From contig JAEWHK010000056.1 in NCBI GenBank assembly GCA_023387815.1, forward strand, positions 1 to 42,408: a stretch of DNA of 42,408 nucleotides. Direction: 5' to 3'. The notes below the pieces were generated by a model, which searched no databases, had not been told where the DNA came from, and saw only the letters and a list, made by a program, of their open reading frames with translations. This stretch comes from Pseudomonadota bacterium (GTDB lineage Bacteria > Pseudomonadota > Gammaproteobacteria > Burkholderiales > Burkholderiaceae_B). The position numbers were made by a program, and so were the translations under genes. Positions 35,251 through 42,408 of the stretch are shown piece after piece. Positions within the stretch are counted from its first letter, which is position 1. Every line of letters starts with the position of its first letter.

Positions 35251-36599
35251 GCGCTCACCTCATTTTTCTGCATCGGTTGCATGAAACGCAGCCAGGCACG
35301 ATACTGATTGCGCATCTGCCACTCGCTGGTACCTTGTGTAACGATGTTGGACTGATCTTGTTCGGAAGCATCATAAAGTCGGGCGAAATTGACCCATTCA
35401 TGACTGCGCGCATGCAGCACTTCCTGTGAGCGTTCGTACATTTCCAGATCATCATGCCCCACCACCGAAGTGGGTGCATTGATCAGCCGGTTGTACATCA
35501 GGCTGCGCTCAAACAGCAGATCGGGAGCACCTGCCAGCCTGAACGTCCAGGACTCAACCATCGTGCTTCCCGCCGAAAGCGGCTTGAACAGTCGCAAAGT
35601 CTGAATAGGCCCCTTCACCAGAATATTCGGGAAATAAACGGTGTTATGACGCACGTCTCCCAGAATCTGGGCGGCACGTGTTTCTCCATAGGCCTGCTTC
35701 ATCGCGTCCCAGTATCCTGGAACATCCGAGTAGGCAGCGTGAATGGAATCGCTGACACCGGTATGACCATGTCCGTTGTCCCAGACGCGAATACCCATTT
35801 TGTCGAAGAACTCATACGAAGACATGAAAGGCGCAAACAGTTCGACGGCCATGGGCTTGGGCGTGCCTTCGGGCGCCTCTTTCCATACGTTGACGGCTGT
35901 TCCCGCAGAAGACTCATGCGCCACCATGGGATGACAGGTGTCGGTCTGATTATCCACAAGCATTTTCCAATTGCACTTGTGAACATATCGAAAAATGCCG
36001 CCATCGACCACGAGCCTGCCTTCCGGAGAACGGTCAATCATATTATCAATGGTAGACAGCGAGTCACCAAAAAACGTTTCGAAATCAACGCCTTCATCAT
36101 TCAGCCGGCAGAAGACGAAGCCACGGTAATCGTGCACGTTTTTGATCGCAACCATGCCTTTGGCAGCGTCGCAGGAATCCAGATCTGCGTTCTCGTAGCC
36201 GCTTTTGAGCGGGATGGCCAGAATTTTTCCGTCGGTCCGAAAGGTCCACGCATGATACGGACAACGAAAGAATTTGCCGGTATTGCCACAAACCTCGCCT
36301 GCGACCTTCACGCCACGGTGAGGACAGCGGTTATAGAGCACCTTGATTGTCTTATCGGTATGACGGACCATCACAACAGGCTCATCACCAACGGTGGTCG
36401 TATAGAAATCGCCCACGTTTGGGATCTGACTCTCATGCCCCACAAAAACCCAGGTCGAGGCGAACAGATATTCCATTTCCAGATCGAATACATCCTCGTC
36501 GATGTACAGATCCCGATGAACTTCGCGTTCCCGAACCAGCGATTTGAGGGCATCCGGGTTCGTCTTGTACTGGCTAGCGGATCGTCTGGCTGATCTCAT
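35247..36599 (-). CDS. iadD: Rieske [2Fe-2S] ring-hydroxylating dioxygenase alpha subunit
   Basis: A 450-residue catalytic subunit. The Rieske cluster ligands are Cys92-x-His94 (RCPHRG) and Cys113-x2-His116 (CPYHAW). The mononuclear iron ligands include His223 and His228 in DTCHPMVAHESS, with Asp220 as the bridging residue; the Tyr usually before the first His is Cys here. GGAG lies before the ATG. With the beta subunit and the flavin reductase upstream it would insert O2 into an aromatic or indolic substrate. In an operon with acyl-CoA ligase, thiolase-DUF35, cyclase, IorAB and a MarR regulator it matches the indole-3-acetate dioxygenase of Variovorax as I recall it. Confidence 0.92.
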   Translation of the reverse strand: MRSARRSASQYKTNPDALKSLVREREVHRDLYIDEDVFDLEMEYLFASTWVFVGHESQIPNVGDFYTTTVGDEPVVMVRHTDKTIKVLYNRCPHRGVKVAGEVCGNTGKFFRCPYHAWTFRTDGKILAIPLKSGYENADLDSCDAAKGMVAIKNVHDYRGFVFCRLNDEGVDFETFFGDSLSTIDNMIDRSPEGRLVVDGGIFRYVHKCNWKMLVDNQTDTCHPMVAHESSAGTAVNVWKEAPEGTPKPMAVELFAPFMSSYEFFDKMGIRVWDNGHGHTGVSDSIHAAYSDVPGYWDAMKQAYGETRAAQILGDVRHNTVYFPNILVKGPIQTLRLFKPLSAGSTMVESWTFRLAGAPDLLFERSLMYNRLINAPTSVVGHDDLEMYERSQEVLHARSHEWVNFARLYDASEQDQSNIVTQGTSEWQMRNQYRAWLRFMQPMQKNEVSA

Positions 36600-36684
36600 T
36601 GTTTCGCTCCATCAGATACGTTTTCGTTTTCTATGCACTTGCGCGCTTGCTGCATGTTTTCATCAAGTTTGGTTTGCCTGTTCA

Positions 36685-37692
36685 TTACAGATCCAGCACC
36701 AGCAGGGGTGATTTCGAACGTGATACACAAATCTGCATGACCTTGCCTGACGCTTTTTCCGAGTCCGACAACACATAATCCCGATGATCGGGCTCGCCTT
36801 CAATTACGTCCACCTGGCAAACGCCGCATTCGCCGCGACAGCAGTCACAAAGCGGATCCTCTCCTTCCTCCTGCAATACCTCCAGAATGCTTTTGTCGGG
36901 AGGAATCACAAATGTCTTGCCTGATTGCGCCAGCCGCACTTCAAAGCTGCCGGCATTATCATCCGCAGCCGCCGGGTTATTGAACAGTTCAAAATGCAGC
37001 TGCTGCGATGGGAAGCCGCGCTGCTTTGCGCATGCCAGTACCGCATCAAGAAGACCCGCCGGACCGCAAATATACAAATGCTGTTCGGGCTGCATACTCT
37101 GCAGAATCGCATCGATATCCAGCTTCGACTCATCCTGATCAAGATGAACCATCAGGCCTTCGCCTGCCAGGGCTTCCAGCTCACGCAGCAATGCCATTTG
37201 TGATCTATCACGTCCGGCATAATGCAGATGAAATGCCCTTCCTTCACGGCCAAGCGCGCCGGCCATGGCAAAAAGCGGCGTAATCCCAATTCCCCCGGCC
37301 AGCAGAACGGGGACAGCACTGTCTGCCGCATCCAGCATGAAATCGTTACGGGGCAATTCGCAGCAAATCCGGTCACCCGTCTTGAGCGAATGCATGAAGC
37401 GAGAACCTCCTTTGCCCTCGTCTTCACGCTTGACAGCAATCTCATACTGAAAGACTTCACCCTGATCTGCACCGTCATCACCGATCATCAACAGCGAATA
37501 CGCACGTGTGTCGCGCAGATCACTTCCCGGTGCTGCCGACAGATCACTGCCAGCCTCGCCGGTATGCACCCGGATATGCGCACCCGGGGCCGCAACCGGC
37601 AACGCTTTGCCGTCCACGTGAGTCAGCACAATCATGCGAATCTGCTCCGTCAGATCCTGCGTTTCCTTCACACGTAACTGCAGCAATTCCAC
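36685..37692 (-). CDS. iadC: phthalate dioxygenase reductase-type flavin/2Fe-2S oxidoreductase
   Basis: A 335-residue PDR/VanB-type reductase with an N-terminal flavin-binding barrel (RAYSLLMIG), an NAD(P)H domain (LLAGGIGITPLFAMAGAL) and a C-terminal plant-type ferredoxin domain with CCRGECGVC and a final Cys in VMQICVSRS. It carries electrons from NAD(P)H through flavin and 2Fe-2S to the Rieske oxygenase, so no separate ferredoxin is needed. The start codon is GTG with AAAGGAG upstream. It lies 85 bp before the alpha subunit gene. The iadC name is by analogy. Confidence 0.9.
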   Translation of the reverse strand: MELLQLRVKETQDLTEQIRMIVLTHVDGKALPVAAPGAHIRVHTGEAGSDLSAAPGSDLRDTRAYSLLMIGDDGADQGEVFQYEIAVKREDEGKGGSRFMHSLKTGDRICCELPRNDFMLDAADSAVPVLLAGGIGITPLFAMAGALGREGRAFHLHYAGRDRSQMALLRELEALAGEGLMVHLDQDESKLDIDAILQSMQPEQHLYICGPAGLLDAVLACAKQRGFPSQQLHFELFNNPAAADDNAGSFEVRLAQSGKTFVIPPDKSILEVLQEEGEDPLCDCCRGECGVCQVDVIEGEPDHRDYVLSDSEKASGKVMQICVSRSKSPLLVLDL

Positions 37693-37719
37693 GATTCCTG
37701 GTCTCCTTTGTATCGTCCG

Positions 37720-39285
37720 CTACGCGATCTGCATTTCAGCAAGGGCAGTCTGCAACTTCTCGCCCTTGACATCATTGAGAGCAGCATCGTAAAGCCTGGC
37801 GTAACGGGCGGCCGCATCGGGCGTGCCACACAACTGCTCTGCCACCCTCATTAACTGGCCGAAGCGTCCCTGGCTTCGTTCATGGGTATCGCTGTATCCC
37901 TTGACCAGACGGCGTGAGCGGGTAACACTGACCGCGAAGTCATAGTCTGTATTCAGCGCCTGTCTGATGTTTTCAATCCAGCGATCAATCGAGGTCATTT
38001 CCTGTGCGTGCCGCAGTGTCGCCTTGCGTTTTCGCTTACGTGACGCCAGCAGATACAAAAGCACGTAGCCGCCAAGACGACTGCTCCTGATATGCCGACC
38101 CTTCTGAAAGAAAGGGGCAGACCAGCGGCGCAGCGCTGACTTCTCCAGCCATCGTCCCGTACGCTCGGGCAGCGTGCCACAGACCTCTTCGAATCGGGGA
38201 TGCATATAATCAGCCACATCCAGCATCTGCTCACCGGTCAGCCTGACTTCCTGCGAGATTCGTTGCATGCGGGTATCGCGAATCTTCAGATCGGCCACCT
38301 TGATGACATCGTCATAGGCCATAGCCGTGGCCAGATACCGGGCAAACTCCCAGCTCAATGTCCAGCCCTTGGCCTCACCGCCTGCAGAGCGATCAAGCGC
38401 CAGCATGGCCTCTACTCGTTTCAGATAGTCACAGGCATAGTCCTTGTCCTGAAAGTCCAGCAACTGCCTGACACCCGCCAGAACCACAGGCTGCAGCAGC
38501 TCCGGAAACGTATTCCGCAGTCGGTCCAGCAGGATCTGCCCCTCCGGTGAGGCTGCCACGGCGGGCACGGCAGGAAAGCGGGCGTTGGCCGTTTCCGTGC
38601 GTTGTTGCATTTGGGCATTCAGAATCGCGTCGTGCCCGGCCTCAAAGGCCGAGAGACTCGCAGCAACACCGACCTTGCCCTGTCGAATGGTCTCTTCAAA
38701 CGCTTCGCGTGAAAACGGCAAGGCATTTGACCCACACAGCGCCCCAAAAAGACTGGCACTGATCACGCTGCCAGACTGTTCCGCAATCTGCTGCAGATCG
38801 GCGGCATAAAATTGTCGGGCAGTGTCCCTGCCGGCAGACACCACCTGTTCACTATCAACAATACCGTTGCCCGGATGTGTTTTTTCGCTGATGGCATAAC
38901 TGCGGTGTGTAGAAGTGATCAGTGTGGTGCGCTCCGGCGTGACGATGCCACGCAAAATTGCACGACCGGCTTCCATCAGCTCGGCACTGATGACCACATC
39001 CACATCGCCCGGCGTCGGCATCTGGGCCAGAACCGGAGGTTTGTCCAGAGACCATGGCGGCGGAAAAAGCTCCACATAATAAATGGTGGCGCCCGTTCGC
39101 TGAGCCACGCCTGGCACCGAGGTACTCTGCGCGTACCACCCGGCGTGCTCTGCCAGATGCACCAGCCAGTCAGACAGCACGCCTCCGCCCTGCCCACCCA
39201 TGGCCAGGATGGCAATCTTCAATGGTTCTGCTTTCAATGGTTCTGTCGGTTTCACTGAACCGGCGCCTGAAATTGCCGTATTCAT
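37720..39285 (-). CDS. iorB: indolepyruvate/2-oxoacid:ferredoxin oxidoreductase beta (gamma-type) subunit
   Basis: A 521-residue protein. The N-terminal part (about 24-210) is the gamma domain of 2-oxoacid:ferredoxin oxidoreductases, with AILAMGGQGGGVLSDWLVHLAE and SVPGVAQRTGATIYYVELFP that bind CoA. The long C-terminal helical domain (DUF6537-like) is usual in proteobacterial forms. It overlaps iorA by ATGA (39282-39285). The first 23 residues contain a repeat-encoded PTEPLKAEPLK stretch, so the conserved fold really begins at about residue 24. In this operon its 2-oxoacid may be isatinate rather than indolepyruvate. Confidence 0.9.
   Translation of the reverse strand: MNTAISGAGSVKPTEPLKAEPLKIAILAMGGQGGGVLSDWLVHLAEHAGWYAQSTSVPGVAQRTGATIYYVELFPPPWSLDKPPVLAQMPTPGDVDVVISAELMEAGRAILRGIVTPERTTLITSTHRSYAISEKTHPGNGIVDSEQVVSAGRDTARQFYAADLQQIAEQSGSVISASLFGALCGSNALPFSREAFEETIRQGKVGVAASLSAFEAGHDAILNAQMQQRTETANARFPAVPAVAASPEGQILLDRLRNTFPELLQPVVLAGVRQLLDFQDKDYACDYLKRVEAMLALDRSAGGEAKGWTLSWEFARYLATAMAYDDVIKVADLKIRDTRMQRISQEVRLTGEQMLDVADYMHPRFEEVCGTLPERTGRWLEKSALRRWSAPFFQKGRHIRSSRLGGYVLLYLLASRKRKRKATLRHAQEMTSIDRWIENIRQALNTDYDFAVSVTRSRRLVKGYSDTHERSQGRFGQLMRVAEQLCGTPDAAARYARLYDAALNDVKGEKLQTALAEMQIA
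39218..39247. repeat. two 15-bp tandem repeats at the 5' end of iorB
   Basis: The 15-bp unit TTCAATGGTTCTGCT at 39218-39232 is followed at once by a copy at 39233-39247 that differs only in its last two bases. It encodes the LKAEP-like pentapeptide repeat ahead of the conserved IorB fold. Confidence 0.8.
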
Positions 39286-41462
39286 ATCGTGATTGCCTCA
39301 TTGCGCGCCGCATATCGCTTTCTGAGCCGCCCCATCAGCTTTGCGCGCCATTTGCCCAGCAACTGATCCTTTTTATCGGGATTGTGAATAATGTCTGCCC
39401 GGTAAAAGGAAGGACACAGCACCGCCTCATGCGCGATCTCACCGCAGTGTCCACAGCCCACGCAGCTGGTATCCACGTGTGCAACAGGATCGTCCTTCAG
39501 CGGATTTTCATTGTCTTTGAGGGTGAGTGACGGGCAGCCCGACAGCCGGATACAGGCGTGGTCACCGGAACAGATATCCTGATCCACACCAAACTGCTGT
39601 TTGACCCGTCGCCGACCTTTTTTCACATCGTCTTTGAATACGGGCTTTTCGCGCCGCTGGCGGTTCAGCATGCATTCGGACTGCGCAATAATCACCTTGG
39701 GTCCCGCGTCCGTACAGGTGAGCGCGTCTTCAATCAGTGCCCGCATTTTGTGCACATCATAGGTCCGATCAATGACCTTCACCCATTTGACACCCACACC
39801 TCGTACCGCCTGCTCAATGGGATGGTTGGTCGAACGGTTATCGTTGTCGGCACGGGATGACAGAATATCCTGCCCGCCGGTCGCCGAAGAATAGTAGTTG
39901 TCCACGATGATAATGACACCATCGTGCTTGTTGTAAACCGCGTTGCCAACGCCGGACGTCAGCCCGTTATGCCAGAAACCGCCATCGCCCATAATCGAAA
40001 TGGATCGCTTGCCGGCCTTGACATTGAAGGCAGACGAGCTGGATGCGCCCAGACCATAACCCATGGTTGTGGCGCCCAGATTGAAAGGCGGCAGAATGGA
40101 AAACAGATGACAGCCTATGTCACATGAAATATGGTGTTCGCCCAGTTTCTCCTGGGCCAGTGTCAGCGCTGAAAATACCGGCCTTTCAGGACAGCCCGTA
40201 CACAGACCTGCCGGCCGCGCCGGAATAATGTCAGCCAGCTTTTGTCGACGAACAGCATTGAACACAATGGGCTTTTCAACCATGCCTGCCGTCGCCGCAG
40301 CCGCCGCGATGTCTGGCACCGGGTTTTGACGCTGCGGGCTGACGCTGGCAAAAAAGGCTTTCAGGCCATCGCGAACAGTCTGAACCGTATACTCTCCGGC
40401 CATCGGCAGCACATCCTTGCCCGATAGCGGTGTGGTAATGCCGGCCTTGCGCAGGATACTGTGAATATTCTGTTCGATATAGTCGGGCTGACCTTCTTCG
40501 ATCAGTATCACTGCTTTTTTGTCACGGCAGAATGCCTCGACCTCATCATCGATCAACGGGTATACCGCATTCAAAACGTATAACGGTATTTCACTGTTTC
40601 CGAAGTGATCGGCTTTATTGAGTAAACCCAGCGCGCGTATGGTGTTGTTGTACAGACCGCCCTGTACGATGATGCCAATGTCCTTTTGCGTACCTTCAAA
40701 GAATTCATTGACATGATTGTCCTTGATGAACTGCACGGCTACCGGCCAGCGGTCACGGATTTTTTCCTGTTCATGTTCATAGGCAGCGGGCGGCAGCACA
40801 ATCCGGCCTGCATCACGACGCGGTGTTTCCATCGCCTGCGCCAGCGTGAATGACGGCTGAACATTATCTTTGGCAATGAAGCGACCATGCACGTGACAAC
40901 CACGGATTCGAACCTGGAAAAACACAGGTGTGCGACTAGCTTCAGATAAACGGAAGCCCGTTTCAACCATATCGACCATACAGGACAGGTTGGGTCTGGG
41001 ATCCAGCATCCACATTTGTGATTTCATGGCAAACGCGTGAGTGCGTTCCTGCATGATCGATGAACCTTCGCCATAATCTTCGCCGACAATCACCAGTGCG
41101 CCACCGGTAACACCACCCGAAGCAAGATTGGCCAGCGCATCAGAGGCCACATTGGTTCCTACCGTAGACTTCCAGGTCACCGCCCCACGTATTGGATACA
41201 TCACAGAGGCAGCCAGTGTCGCAGCCGCTGTGGCTTCAGAGGCGCTCGATTCGAAATGCACACCCAGTTCACGCAGGATATCGTCCGCATCGGCCAGCAC
41301 GTCCATGAGATGCGAAATGGGCGCGCCCTGATAACCTGCAACGTAGCCCACGCCGGACTGCAGCAAAGCCTTCGTGATCGCCAGAATACCTTCACCGCGA
41401 AATTCTTCGCCCGCACCTATCCGGAGCGACTGCACCTCTTTTTTGAAGGATCGTTCTGCCAT
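39282..41462 (-). CDS. iorA: indolepyruvate/2-oxoacid:ferredoxin oxidoreductase alpha subunit
   Basis: A 726-residue TPP-dependent enzyme that decarboxylates a 2-oxoacid oxidatively to its acyl-CoA, reducing ferredoxin. The pyrimidine-binding domain is N-terminal (GYVAGYQGAPISHLMDVLADA), the TPP-Mg2+ motif GDGGFWHNG...VDNYYSS is near residue 490, and the C terminus has Fe-S ligands (ACIRLSGCPSL and SCVGCGHCGE with a later Cys in VLCPSF). AAAGGAG precedes the ATG. It is the first gene of the long operon, behind a good promoter and a palindromic operator candidate. Annotated relatives act on indolepyruvate; the context allows isatinate (2-aminophenylglyoxylate). Confidence 0.92.
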   Translation of the reverse strand: MAERSFKKEVQSLRIGAGEEFRGEGILAITKALLQSGVGYVAGYQGAPISHLMDVLADADDILRELGVHFESSASEATAAATLAASVMYPIRGAVTWKSTVGTNVASDALANLASGGVTGGALVIVGEDYGEGSSIMQERTHAFAMKSQMWMLDPRPNLSCMVDMVETGFRLSEASRTPVFFQVRIRGCHVHGRFIAKDNVQPSFTLAQAMETPRRDAGRIVLPPAAYEHEQEKIRDRWPVAVQFIKDNHVNEFFEGTQKDIGIIVQGGLYNNTIRALGLLNKADHFGNSEIPLYVLNAVYPLIDDEVEAFCRDKKAVILIEEGQPDYIEQNIHSILRKAGITTPLSGKDVLPMAGEYTVQTVRDGLKAFFASVSPQRQNPVPDIAAAAATAGMVEKPIVFNAVRRQKLADIIPARPAGLCTGCPERPVFSALTLAQEKLGEHHISCDIGCHLFSILPPFNLGATTMGYGLGASSSSAFNVKAGKRSISIMGDGGFWHNGLTSGVGNAVYNKHDGVIIIVDNYYSSATGGQDILSSRADNDNRSTNHPIEQAVRGVGVKWVKVIDRTYDVHKMRALIEDALTCTDAGPKVIIAQSECMLNRQRREKPVFKDDVKKGRRRVKQQFGVDQDICSGDHACIRLSGCPSLTLKDNENPLKDDPVAHVDTSCVGCGHCGEIAHEAVLCPSFYRADIIHNPDKKDQLLGKWRAKLMGRLRKRYAARNEAITI

Positions 41463-41543
41463 GGAATGACTCCTTTGCGTGAGCGAAAACTATTCAAACC
41501 GAATGCGACCTGGTCATTGTTTCGGTTGCATCAATGTCAATTT

Positions 41544-41572
41544 AGTTTAGGTTTAAAATATTTTCACGTCAA
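41544..41572 (-). promoter_or_regulatory. candidate sigma-70 promoter of the catabolic operon
   Basis: On the minus strand TTGACG (41567-41572) and TAAACT (41544-41549) are separated by exactly 17 bp in an A+T-rich stretch. This lies about 80 bp upstream of the iorA start, leaving a short untranslated leader. Confidence 0.65.
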
Positions 41573-41578
41573 GAAATT

Positions 41579-41596
41579 TATATGAAAATTCATATA
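41579..41596. promoter_or_regulatory. perfect 18-bp palindrome, candidate MarR operator
   Basis: TATATGAA and TTCATATA form a perfect 8-bp inverted repeat around a 2-base centre. The site starts six bases upstream of the -35 hexamer of the operon promoter, between the divergent iorA and marR genes. Length and symmetry fit a MarR-dimer site. Confidence 0.65.
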
Positions 41597-41709
41597 TTAG
41601 GTTCATAATAAAGGGACGATGCATGGCGCGTCACTCAGTACTACTACTAGTTTTCCGTCAATCAGATTTTATTTTTTGACCAGGCACTAAAATGACGCAG
41701 CGTAGCAAA

Positions 41710-41731
41710 ACATGCCCAACATCGTGCATGT
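41710..41731. promoter_or_regulatory. inverted repeat upstream of the marR gene
   Basis: ACATGC (41710-41715) and GCATGT (41726-41731) form a perfect inverted repeat with a 10-base spacer, ending 27 bp before the regulator's GTG start. It might be an autoregulatory site; the arms differ from those of the palindrome at 41579. Confidence 0.4.
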
Positions 41732-41758
41732 CAAATTGTCTTTCGGAGCGGAACAGAC

Positions 41759-42199
41759 GTGAGTGAACCCAGCCGATTTATTGATACTTATCTTGCCTAT
41801 TTGTTGCGGCGCGCAAGCGAGACCGTTTCAACCGACTTTTATACGCATCTGGACACGACCAATCTCTCGGTTACAGAATGGCGTGTTCTTGCCTGCCTGC
41901 ATGACAATCACGAAGAGTCCGTAACAGATCTGGCATACCATGCCGTGATGAAGCAGCCTACGCTGAGCAAGGCACTATTGCGTATGGAGCAGGACGGTCT
42001 GATTGAGCGTCGACAGGAACCGGGCGACCGACGCCAGATTATGGTGCGCAATACCCGCAAGGGAACGACTATTGCCGCTGATTTGTGCAGGGTCGCCAAA
42101 GAACATCAGGACGACATCATGCAGAATCTGACCGAAAGGGAGCGCAAGCAACTGATCAGCATTTTGCGCAAGCTGATCAGCACCTCAGAGGGCGGGTGA
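41759..42199 (+). CDS. MarR family transcriptional regulator of the catabolic operon
   Basis: A 146-residue winged-helix regulator. The DNA-binding core runs from about residue 38 (LSVTEWRVLACLHDN) through the recognition helix MKQPTLSKALLRMEQDGLIERR to the wing EPGDRRQIMVRNTRKG. Flanking helices form the dimer interface. Translation starts at GTG with GGAG about ten bases upstream. It is divergent from the fifteen-gene operon and almost surely controls it, most likely as a repressor released by the aromatic substrate. Auxin-responsive MarR proteins control iac and iad loci in plant-associated bacteria, which fits. Confidence 0.92.
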   Translation: MSEPSRFIDTYLAYLLRRASETVSTDFYTHLDTTNLSVTEWRVLACLHDNHEESVTDLAYHAVMKQPTLSKALLRMEQDGLIERRQEPGDRRQIMVRNTRKGTTIAADLCRVAKEHQDDIMQNLTERERKQLISILRKLISTSEGG

Positions 42200-42282
42200 C
42201 CGCAACCGTATTTCATTTGAATAATTATTGAATTAGGCACTGAGAGCGGCATCAAGATCAAAGGAAGGCCTTGATAGCGGGC

Positions 42283-42324
42283 TTGACATCCTCCCCTCCC
42301 TAAAGGAAGGGGATTCCTACTGCC
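42283..42324 (-). mobile_element. right end of an IS200/IS605-family (IS1341-type) element with omega-RNA hairpin
   Basis: On the minus strand, just after the tnpB stop, CCCCTTCC-TTTA-GGGAGGGG forms a strong hairpin followed by AGGATGTCAAG. That order (tnpB stop, GC-rich hairpin, GAGGATGTCAA) is the familiar right end of IS1341-type elements and would be the 3' part of the omega RNA that guides TnpB. The exact element boundary near 42283 is an estimate. Confidence 0.75.
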
Positions 42325-42408
42325 TTAACCGGTGAGGGCAAGTGCTTCGGTGGGTTCCTGTTTCACAGAGGCCGCACAAGAACCAACCGCATTCTTATGT
42401 CTGACTAC
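42325..42408 (-). CDS. tnpB: TnpB (IS200/IS605 OrfB) C-terminal fragment, cut by the window edge
   Basis: The last 27 codons and the TAA stop of a tnpB-like gene on the minus strand. The translation ends SVKQEPTEALALTG, preceded by RHKNAVGSCAA; the VKQEP close to the C terminus is typical of IS1341-type OrfB/TnpB proteins, RNA-guided nucleases of IS200/IS605 elements. Everything upstream lies outside the window, so it is not known whether the gene is intact. Position directly in front of a right-end hairpin supports the call. Confidence 0.75.
   Translation of the reverse strand, partial: VVRHKNAVGSCAASVKQEPTEALALTG

Noticed and set aside
42254..42273. Hairpin ATCAAAGG/CCTTGAT as terminator of the marR gene
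   Set aside because: The stem has a bulge and no T run follows; it may just be sequence next to the insertion element.

Overview
The window (about 55% G+C by eye) looks like chromosome of a betaproteobacterium of the order Burkholderiales, most likely family Alcaligenaceae (an Advenella-like genome would fit). This rests on the TPR protein-lolB-ispE-tRNA-Gln order, the coq7 gene, the Pseudomonas/Francisella-type uronate O-antigen genes and the overall gene style. It is a placement by gene content, not a database result.

Layout. (1) 1-5731: housekeeping genes. A leftward operon with 4-base ATGA overlaps encodes a TPR protein, LolB and IspE and runs into tRNA-Gln(TTG). mutM runs rightward and overlaps the tail of a convergent FAD-linked oxidase gene. 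(2) 5906-19419: surface polysaccharide region. A phosphomannomutase/phosphoglucomutase faces a leftward nine-gene cluster: an initiating polyprenyl-phosphate sugar-1-phosphate transferase, WbpO-type dehydrogenase, WbpP-type epimerase, MurJ-like flippase, four GT4 glycosyltransferases and an AsnB-type amidotransferase. Together they predict a glycan containing GalNAcA, probably amidated. No polymerase gene is visible. (3) 19420-20223: a long non-coding leader with a strong terminator and a hairpin whose loop carries an anti-Shine-Dalgarno CUCCUCC, so either an sRNA or an attenuator of the polysaccharide cluster. (4) 20224-22844: coq7 leftward, then osmC-like, thyA and folA rightward.

(5) 22998-42199: the most interesting part. 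A leftward block of fifteen genes, nearly all overlapping or tightly spaced, lies divergent to a MarR regulator. From its promoter the order is: 2-oxoacid:ferredoxin oxidoreductase (iorA, iorB), flavin/2Fe-2S reductase, Rieske dioxygenase alpha and beta, acyl-CoA ligase, thiolase-like protein, DUF35-SDR fusion, cyclase-family hydrolase, SDR, two substrate-binding proteins, LivH, a LivM-LivG fusion and LivF. The content matches, as I remember it, the iad auxin (indole-3-acetate) catabolic locus described in Variovorax. The sequence details suggest a route: IAA is dioxygenated to dioxindole-3-acetate, activated to the CoA ester, cleaved by a retro-aldolase to isatin and acetyl-CoA, isatin is hydrolysed to isatinate, and the 2-oxoacid oxidoreductase turns isatinate into anthraniloyl-CoA. 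The later steps are my inference.

(6) 42283-42408: the right end of an IS200/IS605-family (IS1341-type) element with the last codons of tnpB and a hairpin that would belong to its omega RNA. A further theme is degenerate tandem repeats with a 15-bp (five-codon) period at four separate places: the 3' ends of a glycosyltransferase gene and the flippase gene, the 3' flank of folA, and the 5' end of iorB.
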